This document shows positions 19,683-32,205 of a stretch of 64,000 nt of DNA, piece after piece. The stretch is from contig KN832888.1 in NCBI GenBank assembly GCA_000827325.1, positions 224,069 to 288,068 on the forward strand, given 5' to 3'. The position numbers and the translations under genes were made by a program. The notes below the pieces were generated by a model that made no database searches, was not told the DNA's origin, and saw only the letters and a list, made by a program, of their open reading frames with translations. Origin of the DNA: Oidiodendron maius Zn. Lineage: Eukaryota; Ascomycota; Leotiomycetes; Myxotrichaceae. Every line of letters starts with the position of its first letter. The first letter of the stretch is position 1.

Positions 19683-22600
19683 TCATGCAAAAGTTGTTGG
19701 GCCAGATGGATTGCTGACGCTTCGCTGGCGTGCGGTCCGGCCCTCGCTGGCGCTATCGTCTTCCTCGCTTTCCTCTTCCTTTCCTTCATTTTCTATTTCT
19801 TGGTATACCTCTTCGTCACTGCTTTCCTCGTCAAGGACTATCTGCCTCATAACATTCTTATCAAAGAGATCAATAACAAAGCGGCGAATACCTAGTCGGA
19901 ATTGATGACATTCCAACAGGAACAATATTTTTTTAAAAAGAGGCGCCTGTGTGAAACCCGCTGCTTTCTTAGTCTTGATACGCATGAGTTCACTCATGGC
20001 TTTGTTTTTCAGAACGGTATTGCCAAGCTCCATGACCAGCTGGATTATGCGTTGGTTGACAGGATCATCATCTGTCCTCGCCGCAGCTATCTCGGCCTTA
20101 TGCTCTTCAGTCAATCTGATATCAGACACGATCTCGTGCTTCCAGGGCTTGTAAGAGAAGAACTTGCCCAAGTCTTGTGGGATACACAGTCCAAGAGACA
20201 AGCCCCTGGTCGTGGTATTACTATCCCATCCGTGCTCAGACAGAATCTCAAGCCCATGGATGCTCCGGGAGATAAGACCTAATACAAAGAATGCCGTTCC
20301 CCTAAGGCTCATGATCTCATGTGACTGGGCGATCTGGATGATATTCTCAACGACGTCGGATTCTTCAAGGAAAGGACCACCGAGCTCCATGGACCCGACG
20401 TTCCCTACGGCCCATAAGCACCCTTTGACCTTGAGAATCATCTCTGGGTCATCTGAGAGCATACCATACTCGCGAATAGTATTTGCAAACTCCTCAAAAT
20501 GACCTTTGCTACGGAGCAGTTTGCATCCCTCATCAGTCCTGGTCAATTCTTTGTAGAAGTGAGGAGGGACATGAGCGTCTCCGTCCCCTTCATACTCCAG
20601 ATTATCATCGTCAATACTAAAGCGCCCTGACGACTCTTCAGGGGACTCAACAAAAGCGCGTGCCAAGCTTGCCTCTATAACACTGACGTAAGCATCGTTG
20701 CGGCCTAGGAACCAGTCGTCCATTTCATTGCTGATGTAGTCTAAGCCATCAAGATAGTGGTACCCAATTGAAGTGGAGAGAAATCGAAGTAACAACGGCG
20801 CGCCAATCTCTCCAAGGTGGTCTAAAGCAGGTCGACACTCGACTATGTATTCCAGGTAATTCTTCCGATTGCAAGCTTCCTCGAGGATTTTAACCGCTGT
20901 GGCACAAACCTCGACTTCCGGATCATATAGTTGCGTTACAAGTAGCTGAATAGCCCACTTAGAATCCCCGACACCTTGGTTGGCAGGTCCGTTCGGACGA
21001 AACCGACCAGAATACCTTCTCAGGACATTGGTTGCGTGAGTTCGAATTTCCTTAGACCCACCTGTGAGGGCTTTAGATAGCAGCACTCTCGGGTGTCCCA
21101 TTTGGCTATAATCAAAATTTGAAAGCAAGAGTTTGATGAGATCCGGGCGTTGTTTCAAATCAATGATGTGATACATCATGTTAATCATCCGCCACCGATC
21201 AAGTAGCTTGAGACCAGTAGAGTCACCACTTAAAACTCCAAGCATGTTGAAGTATCCGCTGCAGCAAGTATCCGAGAGCCTCTCTTTTGAAAACATCGGG
21301 GACTGTGCCGTAAGGCCACTCGTCTGGGAATGGTTAGCGAAGTTTTCCATCAGATTTTGGGAGCATAAACTTACAGGATCACACTGTGCAAGGCATTCAG
21401 CAATCTGCCGCAACAGCTTGCTATCTGCAAGGTACTTGATTCCTTCCACAGACTGCAGTAGGGTGTGTATAAGTGCACAACCGACTTTGATATACATCTG
21501 GGTCGAGCGAGTAAGTCTAGTTTCAGCAAACTTATACTTGAAAGGCCTGTAGAAATGCATGATTTTCTTGATGAATCTAGACGCTTTGATGGCTTCATCC
21601 AGACGCTTCCCATTCAATAAAGGCCCTTCAATTATCTTTAGGATTATATCCCATTTCCACTTCAGCGGATTCGAACTGGACAATACCTGAGTTTCGACAA
21701 GAAGAGCTCGAAATGTTGCTTCATCCAAGGCAATTGTTAGATGCGGCTTTGGTTCAGACTCTAGATTCGTTATAGCGAGGTTCTCGTCGCTGTTATTGAT
21801 CAAACTAGGCAAAGCGGGTGTGTTGACCGGAGCAGATCTATATAGAGTCCGACTCACGCTACTGATCTGGTAGACTGTTCCAGCGGCGTCGAAGCGCTCA
21901 TCATTCTTGAAATTGGAAGCTGCTCTAAACAACTCAGGCAGAAGCTGAAGATCACTGCTCCATGACGAGGGTAATAATCTGCTGGCAAGCTTTAGGACCT
22001 CGCCGATAAGTAAGGTAGTTTTCCGCTTAAGTTCCGGGGTGCCCGCATCCCTAGTTACTTGTAATAGCCCAGGCATCATGCCTGACGAAATCATTACTGC
22101 CAGTAGGAGCGCAGTGTAATGGTCAACAAAGTTCTTCTCGCCTGTCTCGTCCTCTGTCGTTGGCACTGGAGGTTTTTGTATATTAACTTTGAGACTGGCC
22201 ACATGTCCGTATGTCGTTAACCGTCGCCCAGCAAAAAATGGCTTGGCCCAGAAAGGCGACTTGATTCGGAAGAGTCCATAGAGCAGGTCGATAATCGTTT
22301 CACGAATACCTGGATTTGGAAGCATTAAACAAGAGATAAGAGATCGTATGGCCCTGAAATTGTACATTGACAAAGTCATAAGACCAGGCCAAGACTTCAT
22401 GGCATATGCAATGGCTTCAGAGTTTTGTTTCAGAAACCCGGGGCTCGCATATAACGAATCTGTAAACGCGACAAACAGAACCTCGAGCTCGTATCCTGAG
22501 CGGAGGTACCTTCTTCTTTGCGGCGCATCTAACAGAAAGAGAAAGGCTGCCGTCAAACTCTCCGAAGCGACGTAGGTTCCCTCTCCCAAAGCATCGGATA

Positions 22601-23846
22601 ACGGCCGGAGTCCTCCAGACGCGACGACTAAGGCAGGGTTGCGAACCATGATCTCAGCGAGGGTTTCGATACAGATAGCTCTAAGTCGGTCCTCCGAGTG
22701 CTCTGCGACGGACACAATTGTCCTTACAACTGCTCTGGATATCTCTTGCACGCCACCTTTAACTTCCAGAAATGCACGGACGAACTTCAACGCCTGTTCT
22801 CTTTCGACGTCTGCTTTCCTTTCCTTAATAAGAGAACTACCAGATTGTCAATTTGAGCCTGCATAGGAATATTTGTCTACTCACAGTACAACGAGATAAT
22901 CTGTGTTCAAGGTTCTGATCTTCTGCAGCGAGTTTATATCAGATATTGCGTATCTTATCATTCGATAGCCTGCAGCCACGACCTCTCTGCTCTCACTTAG
23001 GAGCATCACTTGCATGCGCAGGCCAAATATTGACCACACCAGGTCATACTTTAGCGTAGGATGCCGCTTGAAAAGTTCTACAAGATCATTCGCATGCCCC
23101 ACGTAGTAATCAGGAGTAAGACCTTCTACCTCAAGGGCCTGGAGAACCTCCGCCAAGGCATATGTTGGCGACTCTGTGGGTTCCTCAACATCCGACTCGA
23201 CAGCACTCCTAGAAACACTCTGCGGGGACCGCAGATTACTGCTGCTCTGGAACAGGCCATCCATGCGGGATCTTGTCGGGGTGGATGGGACTTTCTGTTT
23301 CTGCAGTTCCGAAATTTGGTTCCGGAGCTCCTTGATCTTCTGATTTGAAGAGTTGAGTTCAGTCTCCACCCTCAATCGCTGGTCCTTCGTCTGTTTGGCT
23401 TTTTTGTTATTCAGCGCTTCCAGCAGATTCTCGCTGCCCTCTTTTATCTTCAGTTCTCGGTTCAGAGATTCTCTTAAAGCAGAAAGCATCTTCTGTTCGG
23501 CTCCTCTATTCTGGTCTTCCTCCATCCTTTCCAGATCTCGTAGCTCTCGCAGAGAGAGGTTTATATCCTGTCCCGAGCCCGCCCTCGCGCCAATGTTGCT
23601 ACGTATTGTGGAGTTGCTGAAGCTCCCTGGTACAGGTGAAGGTGCCAGGGAAGAGCCGCGTGGTGCGAAAGACATCGCATTCGACATCGCCCGGCCAGAG
23701 GCACCAGGGCCTGCAGTCTGTGATACATCTCTATCTAGGCTGGTTCTCGAGGTCGTATTGGCATATGGAGCAGATGACTGGGGGTTGTAGACTGATTTCT
23801 GAGTCGGCGTCGCGGACGAGCTCAGAGTGCCCGGTGGGCCAACCAT
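19683..23846 (-). CDS. AVO3: TORC2 subunit Rictor/Avo3 (Tsc11, Ste20 of fission yeast)
   Basis: Scaffold subunit of target-of-rapamycin complex 2, which controls AGC kinases, actin and sphingolipid metabolism. Exons 23846-22885, 22836-21375 and 21323-19683 join to 1353 codons plus stop. The N-terminus is Ser/Pro-rich with a coiled coil (about 100-190). It is followed by the Rictor N-terminal armadillo region (SLIKERKADVEREQALKFVR, SVAEHSEDRLRAICIETLAE), the middle region (YGLFRIKSPFWAKPFFAGRR, FSKERLSDTCCSGYFNMLG, HPRVLLSKALTGGSKEIR), the RasGEF_N-like block (PPHFYKELTRTDEGCKLLRS) and the C-terminal block (VWAVGNVGS-type GCLWAVGNVGSMELGG, GTAFFVLGLISRS). The tail is acidic. Intron 2 (21374-21324) is 51 nt, in frame and stop-free, and would add 17 spurious residues if ignored. 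Confidence 0.93.
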
Positions 23847-24776
23847 CTGCCCATCGACAAGCGCGGGTCAGGGAGATTTGCTCTGATATGACATGTGTGT
23901 TGAAAGAGGGTCACTCCGACTATCCAACGGGTTTGCCACGTCTCTATGCGTCAATCGATTGAGGAATGCTGGAGACCTGGTTGCGGATGGTTGGAAAACA
24001 GGCAGGCAACTTAAGCCAGTTACAGCAGCGCCGTAAGATGGTCTGCACGCTCACAAGCAGCCGAGAGATCGCACCAAGTTTGAAATATATGGGTGATGCG
24101 CAGAGTGAGATTTTTGGATCTGGCGGCCTTGGTGTTCGTGATTAATGTTCTGGTTGTCTCGTGTATAACGAAGCTGACTACACGAACGAGACTTGGGTGT
24201 GGCACAGCTCTGCGCACTAAGGAGACAGCACGGCAGCCTTATTGCACCCCTGATTGCCTCCAACTCTATCAATATATATATGCCCACATGATGTTCTAGA
24301 TAATCTAATCACAGAAGCTCATGATTTATAATACCTCAATTAATACGATCTTTTGTACATTGTCAAATCCTCAGACTGGAAGCTTCAATTATTATTCGCT
24401 GATTCTGTGCACATGTCTCAGCCTTGTTGGCCGCACGAACCAGGCTGCAGCAGGAATGCTAGAGAGGAGTTTCAATTTACCTACAAAGTAATTTTAGCAG
24501 AGTGGATGCGAAGGGAGAGAATGCGGATAGGCACATGTATGTGTTTGCTCACTGTCATAGGGCAATAGATAAATGCAGCAAGTGGCTATCTGGCTTACAG
24601 TGGAGTGGTGCACCACAAGATATTATCCTATAAGGCAACAAAGCAACAAGCACCGAGTCTTATCATCTCGTATTTAACTTGACGTGATCCTTACTTGAGG
24701 CTTTTAGGAAGCTCTATGAAACGCCTGAAGAGCAATGAAAACCTCATTACCAACCCAATGCAATAACCACCATTCT
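23847..24776. other. Intergenic region between Rictor start and eIF3c stop
   Basis: No gene was found. It should contain the Rictor promoter and leader and the 3' UTR of eIF3c. Confidence 0.5.
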
Positions 24777-27487
24777 CTAAGCCCTGATAGCAGCACCCAA
24801 AGCCCCGCCAGAGAACTGTGTTCCTCCAGCTTGTCGCGGAGCGCTCGATCCACCCCTTCCACCACCTCTACCACCGCGCTGGCCTCCCCTGCTGCCGCCT
24901 CGTCCACCTCGGCCGCCTTGGCGCTCGAAAGCATTGGCTGTGCCTTGCGTTCTCGTCTCAAGTGTCCGCTCGTTGCTCTCGATGAGGCCGCTTGCTTTGT
25001 CACTGAGGGTCAACGCCAGGCTCTGCAGCCTGCTCAACTCGACGCCCTTTCTGAAGATGATGGAGGAGTTTACTTGGTCCAGAGCAGCAATCAGCTCCTC
25101 GTGGCTGATCATCTTGCTGACGAGAGCGGCGACCTTTCGGTCAGACAGCTCGAACATGGAGGAGAGAGTACCGACGGAGAGGGTATCATAGTAGGGGGCG
25201 TAGGTGAAGAGATATGTGCGGAGGCCTTCCTCTTGGATCTGCTCCGAGAGCATAGCCTTGATAGCATCCGGCTTTGCCATGAGTTCCCATATTTTGATAG
25301 AGTGTATGAACTCCGTTGCTTTCTTCCACTCGCCAGCAGCCAAGGCCTTCGATGCCTGCATGACGTGATCTCTAGTGTTTTCGGGTGGGCCGGTGAAGAT
25401 CTGGCGTTCATGGTACTCAAGCATACGTCTGTATGTCTTGCTGATGACTCTCTTCTTGATATCTGGCGACGATCCAGTCTGTGCAAGCAGAGGAATTTCG
25501 AGGAGCATGCTGCAGGTAAGATAAACACATTCGAGAAGTTCCAAGTTGATGTGCATATGGAAGGGAAGCTGCCGTTGCCGCTCAAGTCTCTCCTGCTCTG
25601 GTGAGACCTGGCTGTATCGTTGAATCATGACTCCTTGAGCTAATAGTTCCTTTTGCCGTCCACTCCCGCAGATCTCTTGAAGGGTTGTCTGAGCTTCATA
25701 GACAAGGCCGGCCCGGAAGGCGCACAGACCTACTTGGACAAGGGTTCGATTAAAGAGAATCTGGCTGTGGACATCGAACGCATTGATGGTTTCTTGCAAA
25801 TGTGACATAAGCATCATGTCGCGTGCCTTGTAATAGTTATCATGTAGCGCAAGGAAATAAATTTGGCAAAGCATGGCCCGAGCTCGGATGATGCCTTCAC
25901 TGTTAATGAAAAGGTAATTGCAAAGAATGTTGACAAGCGCCGTAGCGTCAGATCCTTGGTTTCGAGGGGTGATGGCGGAATCAAGAGTTGCCGGAATAGC
26001 TTTCCAGCAGTTCTCCTCAAGTATCTTAACCACAGCAGACGGCTAATAAAGCATATTAGAACGGACATAGAATGAAGATATCAAATACACTAACCTTGAA
26101 ATAAACGTGGTCAAGTCTCCTCATAATGACACGGTTAAGCCCATCCTGTGGAACCTGCAGGCTATCATCCTTGGAGAGTATTTCGATATATAGCAGCGTG
26201 CGGACAATATTGTTGTAAAGCACACCCTCATCCGAAAGACGGTCGATGTACTCCGCTGTGTGAGGATCGATGTGCTGAAGAGATCTCGTGAGCTCATCGT
26301 CAAGCCTCTCAGCAAAGGAGACAATGCTGCCAGGGATCTTAAATTTCTCCCCTTGTGTGATGGTAGGGGGCTTGTCATCGTCTTCCCACTCCTCCGCGTT
26401 CTCAACAACAACTATGTTTGGGTTGGTTTCAAGAACGTTTAGGAGATTCGCAAACTCCTGCTCCGCCGACTTCCACTGTTCTTGAGGCATGAAGGTCTGT
26501 GCTCCGGTACTCAAGTCGAATCTGGTAGAAATGAGGGTCAAGAGGACTCGAACGCGTTGGTACGGCGTAACGGCAACCTCTAGAAGTTTCTCCATAATCT
26601 TTATCTGCTCCGCACGGTCGGTATTCTTCTTTCCTCGAGATTCCATGATAGTCCTCAAATGCTTGAGGATGCTCTCGGGTGTGAATTGCAGCGTACGTCC
26701 GCCCTTGCCAACAGTTGAAAAGCCCTCATCATCAACGTCAATACCAGTGCCCAAGACTCCTACTTCCGCTCTAGGCTTCTTGGCTGCTTTATTTGAGACA
26801 ATCTCCTCATCTTCCGACTCCGACTCCATGAAACCTTCCTTGTCAGCATTGTACGCATCAATCTCCTTTTGATAGTCTTTATTGTTTTTCTTGATGCGTT
26901 GCTTTACAGCATTCAATCCACGAGCGTTCGTGGCATTCATTTTCCGTGTCGAAACCTTCTGCTTGGCTATGCTCTCATTCATGAAGTCCTCCAGTTCGGC
27001 GATTGTCTTGATGTATATTTTAGGGGTATTGCCGGCTTGAACAAGTTTCACAACTTGTCGATTCAGCTTGTCGAATTCTAAGCAGACAAGAGTCAGTTCC
27101 GTTCGTAGTATCTCCACCTCACTAAAACATACCTGTCGAAATCGAGCCCCAGTCATTGATCTTCTGTCCATTTTCGATTGCCTTAACTGTGCTCTCCAGC
27201 TCCTCCAGTCGCTTGTCCTTTGCGCTCTTCACAATCTTAACCTGGTCTTCATCGCTACTCTCCTCACTCTCTGAGGCACCCTCTCCTTTGATGAACCTAT
27301 TTAGACCCTTTTGCTTGCCACCCTCTTCATCATCACTTGAAGCCTCGTCTGACTCTCCTGAACCTTCTTCGTCTGACTCTTCTTCATCAGAGGCAACGTT
27401 CTCCTCCTCCTCTTCTTCGGAATAGAGTTCCTCCTCGTCGGAAGAGCTGCTCTCACTAGAACTATCGCCGTGGAAAAACCGAGACAT
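24777..27487 (-). CDS. NIP1: Translation initiation factor eIF3 subunit c (Nip1)
   Basis: Core eIF3 subunit that binds the 40S ribosome and contacts eIF1 and eIF5 during start-codon selection. Exons 27487-27133, 27077-26095 and 26042-24777 join to 867 codons plus stop. The N-terminal about 100 residues are Ser/Glu/Asp-rich ([20 protein letters not shown]), the known eIF1/eIF5-binding type of tail. The conserved body contains [45 protein letters not shown], and [19 protein letters not shown] across the second intron. The C-terminal PCI domain lies at about 600-780 ([34 protein letters not shown]). An RGG-rich tail follows ([20 protein letters not shown]). Start is MSRFF, as in other fungi. A TTAGGGTT box lies about 125 bp upstream. 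Confidence 0.95.
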
Positions 27488-27609
27488 AATGTTCAATTAT
27501 CGACGATACTTGTGGGGATGGTGGCGCGACGCTGGATCGAGACTTGACGTGTTTTTGGAAAACGTCCGCGATCGTGCTTTTTTATCGACGGAGGGGTTAA
27601 GCGAACACC

Positions 27610-27618
27610 TTAGGGTTT
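27610..27618 (-). promoter_or_regulatory. Telobox-like element upstream of eIF3c
   Basis: TTAGGGTTT on the + strand (AAACCCTAA in gene direction) lies about 125 bp before the eIF3c ATG. It is the closest match in the window to the telomere-repeat box of translation-related genes. Confidence 0.45.
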
Positions 27619-27962
27619 TTAGTGGCGAGAGATCAGACTCTCACTATCAGGTTATCGCATGAAATGTATCGGAACAAAGAATCATGTCACAAAACTAAAT
27701 ATTGGGCGTAAATGTTTTATCCAGTTCCTGTATTTCTTGTATTATAGATATTCTCAAAAAAATTTACGCGTGATTTAAGAGTCGCTATCATAACGATCTG
27801 GCACTGACCCCCGTTATTAACAGCAATCGTCCACACAAGATCTAGAGCAAAATCGGCCAGGCCTCAAGGTTCCTGCAGATTTAAATCTCCCTAGGCTCCG
27901 AGAGGGACTGTTGAAAATGTCGTAGACAAGTGCTCTTGGTTACTCTCGCCAAGATAGGACAG

Positions 27963-28504
27963 CTATACCTCCCTGGTAAGCCAGTCTGGGTGTTGTGTGG
28001 CCCTCCATATCTTGATCCCTTGCAGCTTCTCTGCTCGGCTCTTCTTGGCCTGCTCTAAAATCTTCTTGCTCTGCGCGTCGGTCATCAGCTCCCGAAATCT
28101 CTGCACCTCCTGTTTAGCATCGTTCGCGGACGTCGAGAAGTTCTGGAGGAAAGATTCTGCTGTATTGCGTGTTATTCATTGGAATAGAACTCTGAAAGAC
28201 ATAGTGGGGATATTAGGAGTATGGCATACGTGATTGCTGCTCAGCAGTCAGAGGCTCGAGGAGACGCAGTATTGTACTTCGAAGATCAGAGACCTAATAT
28301 CGGGAACTCAAAAATGCTCTGTATAACGGCTGCTCATCACCAGTAACCCACCTGAATATGCATCTCCTTTGAGACCTTCAGTGCTTGTTCAATGCGTTCC
28401 TCATCCCAGATATCCTCTTCAGCATCTGACCTAGCAGTTTGCTCACTCTTCCCCGGGTTAGCTTCTGTAGCAAACTGTTCCGACTTTTCCTGGGGGGCGG
28501 CCAT
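27963..28504 (-). CDS. Unrecognised conserved-looking 137-residue protein
   Basis: Three exons (28504-28352, 28293-28230, 28159-27963) join to 137 codons plus TAG. All borders are GT-AG, and phases 0 and 1 fit exactly. The N-terminal 35 residues are Glu/Ser/Gln-rich and disordered. The rest is predicted helical: DIWDEERIEQALKVSKEMHI, VSDLRSTILRLLEPLTAEQQ, then a charged stretch ending QGIKIWRATQHPDWLTREV. The helical pattern with leucine heptads suggests a coiled-coil subunit of a larger complex, possibly nuclear, but I do not recognise the family and give no function. The splice model is supported by continuity of the helix across each junction. Confidence 0.72.
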
Positions 28505-29085
28505 CTCTCCTAGACTCCGTATCGCCTCCCGGCGCCAAGAAGTCGGTGCTACAGATCCAATATGACACTGCTGATGGAGGTTGTGAATCTTAAAGCGTAG
28601 TTGGTATGAGCTTCAGATACCGCGGGGTAGTACGGTGAATGAGCCGCCGCTGGCCCAAGCGCTAGGCGATCTGCGGCGAGACGGACATCCGTCGATATAA
28701 AGAACAGTCTCACGATCTAGTGGGAGGCAATAATGTGCAAGCGGGTACCTCAACAGACGCTGGGTTATGAGAGGAGGACCGAAGCTATCATCCACAAGGT
28801 ACTATAATGTCTGTTTTCGAACCGGATGGTATTAAAGCCACTTCGTACTGCATCAATCGAGCAGTCTTTCCAGCGCTCCCAAAGCCGTATCTAAGGGGGA
28901 TTTGGGGGAGCTCTAAGCAGCCAGTCCGGACTATCTTCGGTATTCCAGAGACGCTAAATTAGCCCTGCTCGCTTCGTCTCTTCGATTCCAGCCCGCAAAG
29001 ATAATATAAACCTGGTACCTTTGATATAAACAAATCAAACCAAAACAGCATCTCACTCGGCTTGTGACTTGCATCGTTGCTCAAG
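28505..29085. promoter_or_regulatory. Divergent promoter between the 137-residue gene and AAR2
   Basis: A 581-bp spacer between two start codons on opposite strands. It holds no supportable gene; short frames (for example 28613-28795 -) look random. Confidence 0.45.
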
Positions 29086-30937
29086 ATGGCGCAATCAAAT
29101 CAGCCTGGTGATCCAGTTAGTCCAGCCAAGCAGGACATCCCTACTTTGAAGATGAAGGAAGCTGCTCAGTTAGAGGCGACTCCTTCCAGTACAGCAAACG
29201 CGTTCAAGACCCAGGACTCTACCACTACGATGGACCCAACATTCATGCAGAACCAGATTTCTATCCAGAGAAGTCCCTCTGCCGCTCACTTGCAGGCCTC
29301 TGCCCTTTCCCGTAAGCTTTCTGTCAAGTCGAATGGAAGCTCTGATCACGCCATAGGCTACCCACCCCTTACAGGTATTGTCTTGGACAATGACGGGCAA
29401 GAACTCCATGGCCATGAACGTCAGGACTCTGATTCTAGCAACATTGAGATTAGCAACACCTGCAGCCTCTCAAAGTCACCGTCCACCTCCACCACTAGAT
29501 CTGCACGATCTACCACATCCGTGAAATCAGTTCGTTCTGTCCATGCCGTTGGCAACTATCCTTTGGGTAGCCTCCGTGTTCATTCACCTTCTCCAACCCG
29601 AGCCCCAAGCGTCGAGACGCATGAATGCTTGAAGTCTGGAGATGTGGTCGTCATTCGCGACATACCAGCTGGATCACTCTTCGGATATGACATTAAAAGC
29701 TTTACCATCCCTGAGAACGCCACCTTCCAGGGCATCAAGGATATTCCGTCAGGAGCTCACTTTGTCTGGGGTAGTTCAGCCTCCAATACGTTTCGTACTG
29801 GTTTCTGGATCATGTCACCAAAGAGAGCTTCTACTGAATTTGGAGAGATTCATGTCAAGAGATGGGACAGCTATAATGAATGCCTCTCGGAGGAAGTCAG
29901 TGCTGCTGAAGTAAGAATCCAGAAGGGATGTGTTCCTGAGATTTTAGATAAACTGCAGGAGTATTCGGTTTCCAACCCGACAAATTCGAAGTCAGGCTCC
30001 ACTTCGCTAGATCTCTCCAACGTCAAGCTGCTCTATGCGAAAAATTCGAATATCTGGACTCACTTAACATCGTCTATGAAGGGCGCCCTGCTAACCAAAA
30101 TCACTGGTCAACAATGGAATCATTGGCAAGTCTCTTCCTCTGATGATTATAGGCAGCCAAGGGAGCCCAATCTACCAGATGATCCTATGGACTTTCGCAA
30201 TGAAGAAGTTCTTCACTTCGTCTTCCCACGATCCACTCGGACCTTTTCTGATGAAGTCCTCGGACGAGATCGTACAGAGCAGGCAATGGACACCACTTCT
30301 CACATCAAATCCATCATTGCAACTCACTGTACGTTTGAGGATCAGGATGAGATAATTGGCGAGATGCAGTTCTGCTACATCACCGGCATGATGCTAGGAA
30401 ATCTCGCGTGCATGGAACAGTGGGGCCATATTGTTAAGGTGCTCTTCCGAGCCTTCAAACTCGTGTTGGAGCTGCCTGTCTTTGTACGCAAAGTTATAGA
30501 ATCCTTCCATGCGCAGCTCATCTACGACGAAGAGGGACTGGATAGTAGTATCCTCGACCACGACCCAAACCTTGGCGACGAGCTGAAGAAACTTCTTACA
30601 ATTTTCAAGAGCCGGCTGACCGAGCTGCTCCTCGATCAAGGCAATCAACTTACCGACGACCAGAATGCTGTCGGACAGGCATTCGAAGAGTTGGAGTCTT
30701 GGCTGTGGAAATGGGGATGGGACTTGCGCAGCAACTACGTTCGCTCGGGCAAGGTTCAGCTAGAGGATGGAGAAATGGTCGACTTAGAACTAGCGGACTT
30801 CGAGGACGAGGATGAACGAGGTAAGACCGAGAAGCTATTTGCAAAATACCTAATACTGACCTAATTTAGGTGAGTACGCGCCGGTGATAGTGGACCTCGA
30901 TGAAGAGGGATATGAGAATGGTCTTATTCGTTTGTAG
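29086..30937 (+). CDS. AAR2: A1 cistron-splicing factor AAR2
   Basis: U5 snRNP assembly factor that holds Prp8 in the cytoplasmic precursor before Brr2 joins. Exons 29086-30820 and 30870-30937 join to 600 codons plus TAG; the 49-nt intron has GTAAGA, a CTGAC branch-like site and TTTAG. The first about 185 residues are Ser/Thr-rich and disordered. The AAR2 fold begins at GDVVVIRDIPAGSLFGYDIK and continues FTIPENATFQGIKDIPSGAH and FRTGFWIMSPK. Conserved later parts are YAKNSNIWTHLTSSMKGALL and EMQFCYITGMMLGNLACMEQ (typical of the C-terminal helical domain), ending ERGEYAPVIVDLDEEGYENG across the intron. Much longer than yeast Aar2 (355 residues) because of the N-terminal extension and loops, as in other moulds. 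Confidence 0.92.
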
Positions 30938-31575
30938 TTTTCAGTCTAATCTGGCGTCATTCTCCTAGGCAAGAAGAAAAGTAAGAGAGTCTCTCGACAT
31001 AATTCTCGATCCGCTGGAAAGTCTGTTCGAGAGCAGTTGTAGTCGACCTCTCTCAAGTGTTATTCAGCATCGGAGTTCTTAGCAAGTGCATGTTACACTA
31101 TTCGACTCTTCACATTCCACGTTCGACAGAGGGGCTTTTCATTTCATTTACGTTTTACGACTGTAGTACGACTAGTTCACGAGCACAATAGCAAGTTTAT
31201 GAACGCAGATGTGGGGCATTGTCATTCAGCATTGGTAGGAACGTCCTGCAGGATGGTGTTTTGAAGGGCATATCAGTGGCGTTTCAGACAAACGCAACAG
31301 TCCTTGTGCACATGAGGCGTTTGCGGTATATCATGGCCTATAGGTAGAGAATGATAATAGGGAAATCGAGATCATGTCAATAATAGACACGGTAGCAACG
31401 TCGTCACAATTCAGATAACGCAGTCAATGTAAGGGCCTTGATTTCTTAAACTGCTGCGCTAAAAAGCTGCTATGTGACGAGACGTATAATATGGAGACCA
31501 GGCGATTAATGCCGTTCCCCTCGTGATTGTCAACTCCACAGTGAAAAACAAGCCATGCCGCCAAATCACAACCCT
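30938..31575. other. Convergent 3' intergenic region
   Basis: Lies between the ends of AAR2 (+) and uS11/RPS14 (-). No gene is seen on either strand. Confidence 0.5.
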
Positions 31576-32205
31576 CTAGAGACGACGACCACGGCGACCT
31601 CCCTTACGGCGGGTGGAATCAGACGGGGTTGGGGTAACATCCTCGATTCTGCCAATCTTCATTCCGGAACGAGCCAAAGCACGGAGAGCAGACTGTGCAC
31701 CTGGGCCGGGGGTCTTGGTGCCATTTCCTTTCCTCTTGTCAGCTACTAAATTCCTAATGTGAGTTATACCACCAGCCTTACCTCCAGTAGCACGGATCTT
31801 GATGTGCAGGGCATTGATGCCCAATTCCTTGCAGCGGACAGCAACATCCTGAGCTGCCAACATTGCGGCGTATGGGGAGGACTCGTCACGATCCGCCTTG
31901 ACCTTCATGCCGCCGGTGACTCGGGTAATAGTTTCTCGACCACTGGTACCTCAAAATCAGCCAAGATCACAACCCATTTATGGGTAAGACAAACCTCAGA
32001 TCGGTCACATGGACGAAAGTATCGTTGAAACTAGCGAAGATGCGGGCGACTCCGAAAATCAGCTCTCCTACTTGAGGTCAGTTTTTGGGCTTTGTGGAAT
32101 TTGTGCTCCCCGGGGGAGGGGGGAAAGTTGAAATTTAGTACCATCTCGCACTTGGGGCCCCAAAGAGATGTTTTCTTGGGCCGGGCGTGCTTTTGGAGGG
32201 GCCAT
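31576..32205 (-). CDS. RPS14: 40S ribosomal protein uS11 (RPS14)
   Basis: Small-subunit platform protein. Four exons (32205-32142, 32067-31995, 31942-31782, 31727-31576) join to 149 codons plus TAG. Family signatures are [103 protein letters not shown] and the basic end KGGRRGRRL. Intron 3 (31781-31728) is 54 nt, in frame and without stop. It must be removed because the family reads [12 protein letters not shown] there; read-through would insert 18 residues. Divergent from TYR1. A telobox-like GGGTTAGGTT lies about 150 bp upstream. Confidence 0.96.

Noticed and set aside
23353-23790. 145-codon + frame
   Set aside because: Antisense shadow of the Rictor N-terminal coiled-coil exon.
24735-25604. 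289-codon open frame on the + strand
   Set aside because: Exactly antisense to the last exon of eIF3c; Ser-rich mirror of the RGG/PCI coding sequence with no motifs of its own.
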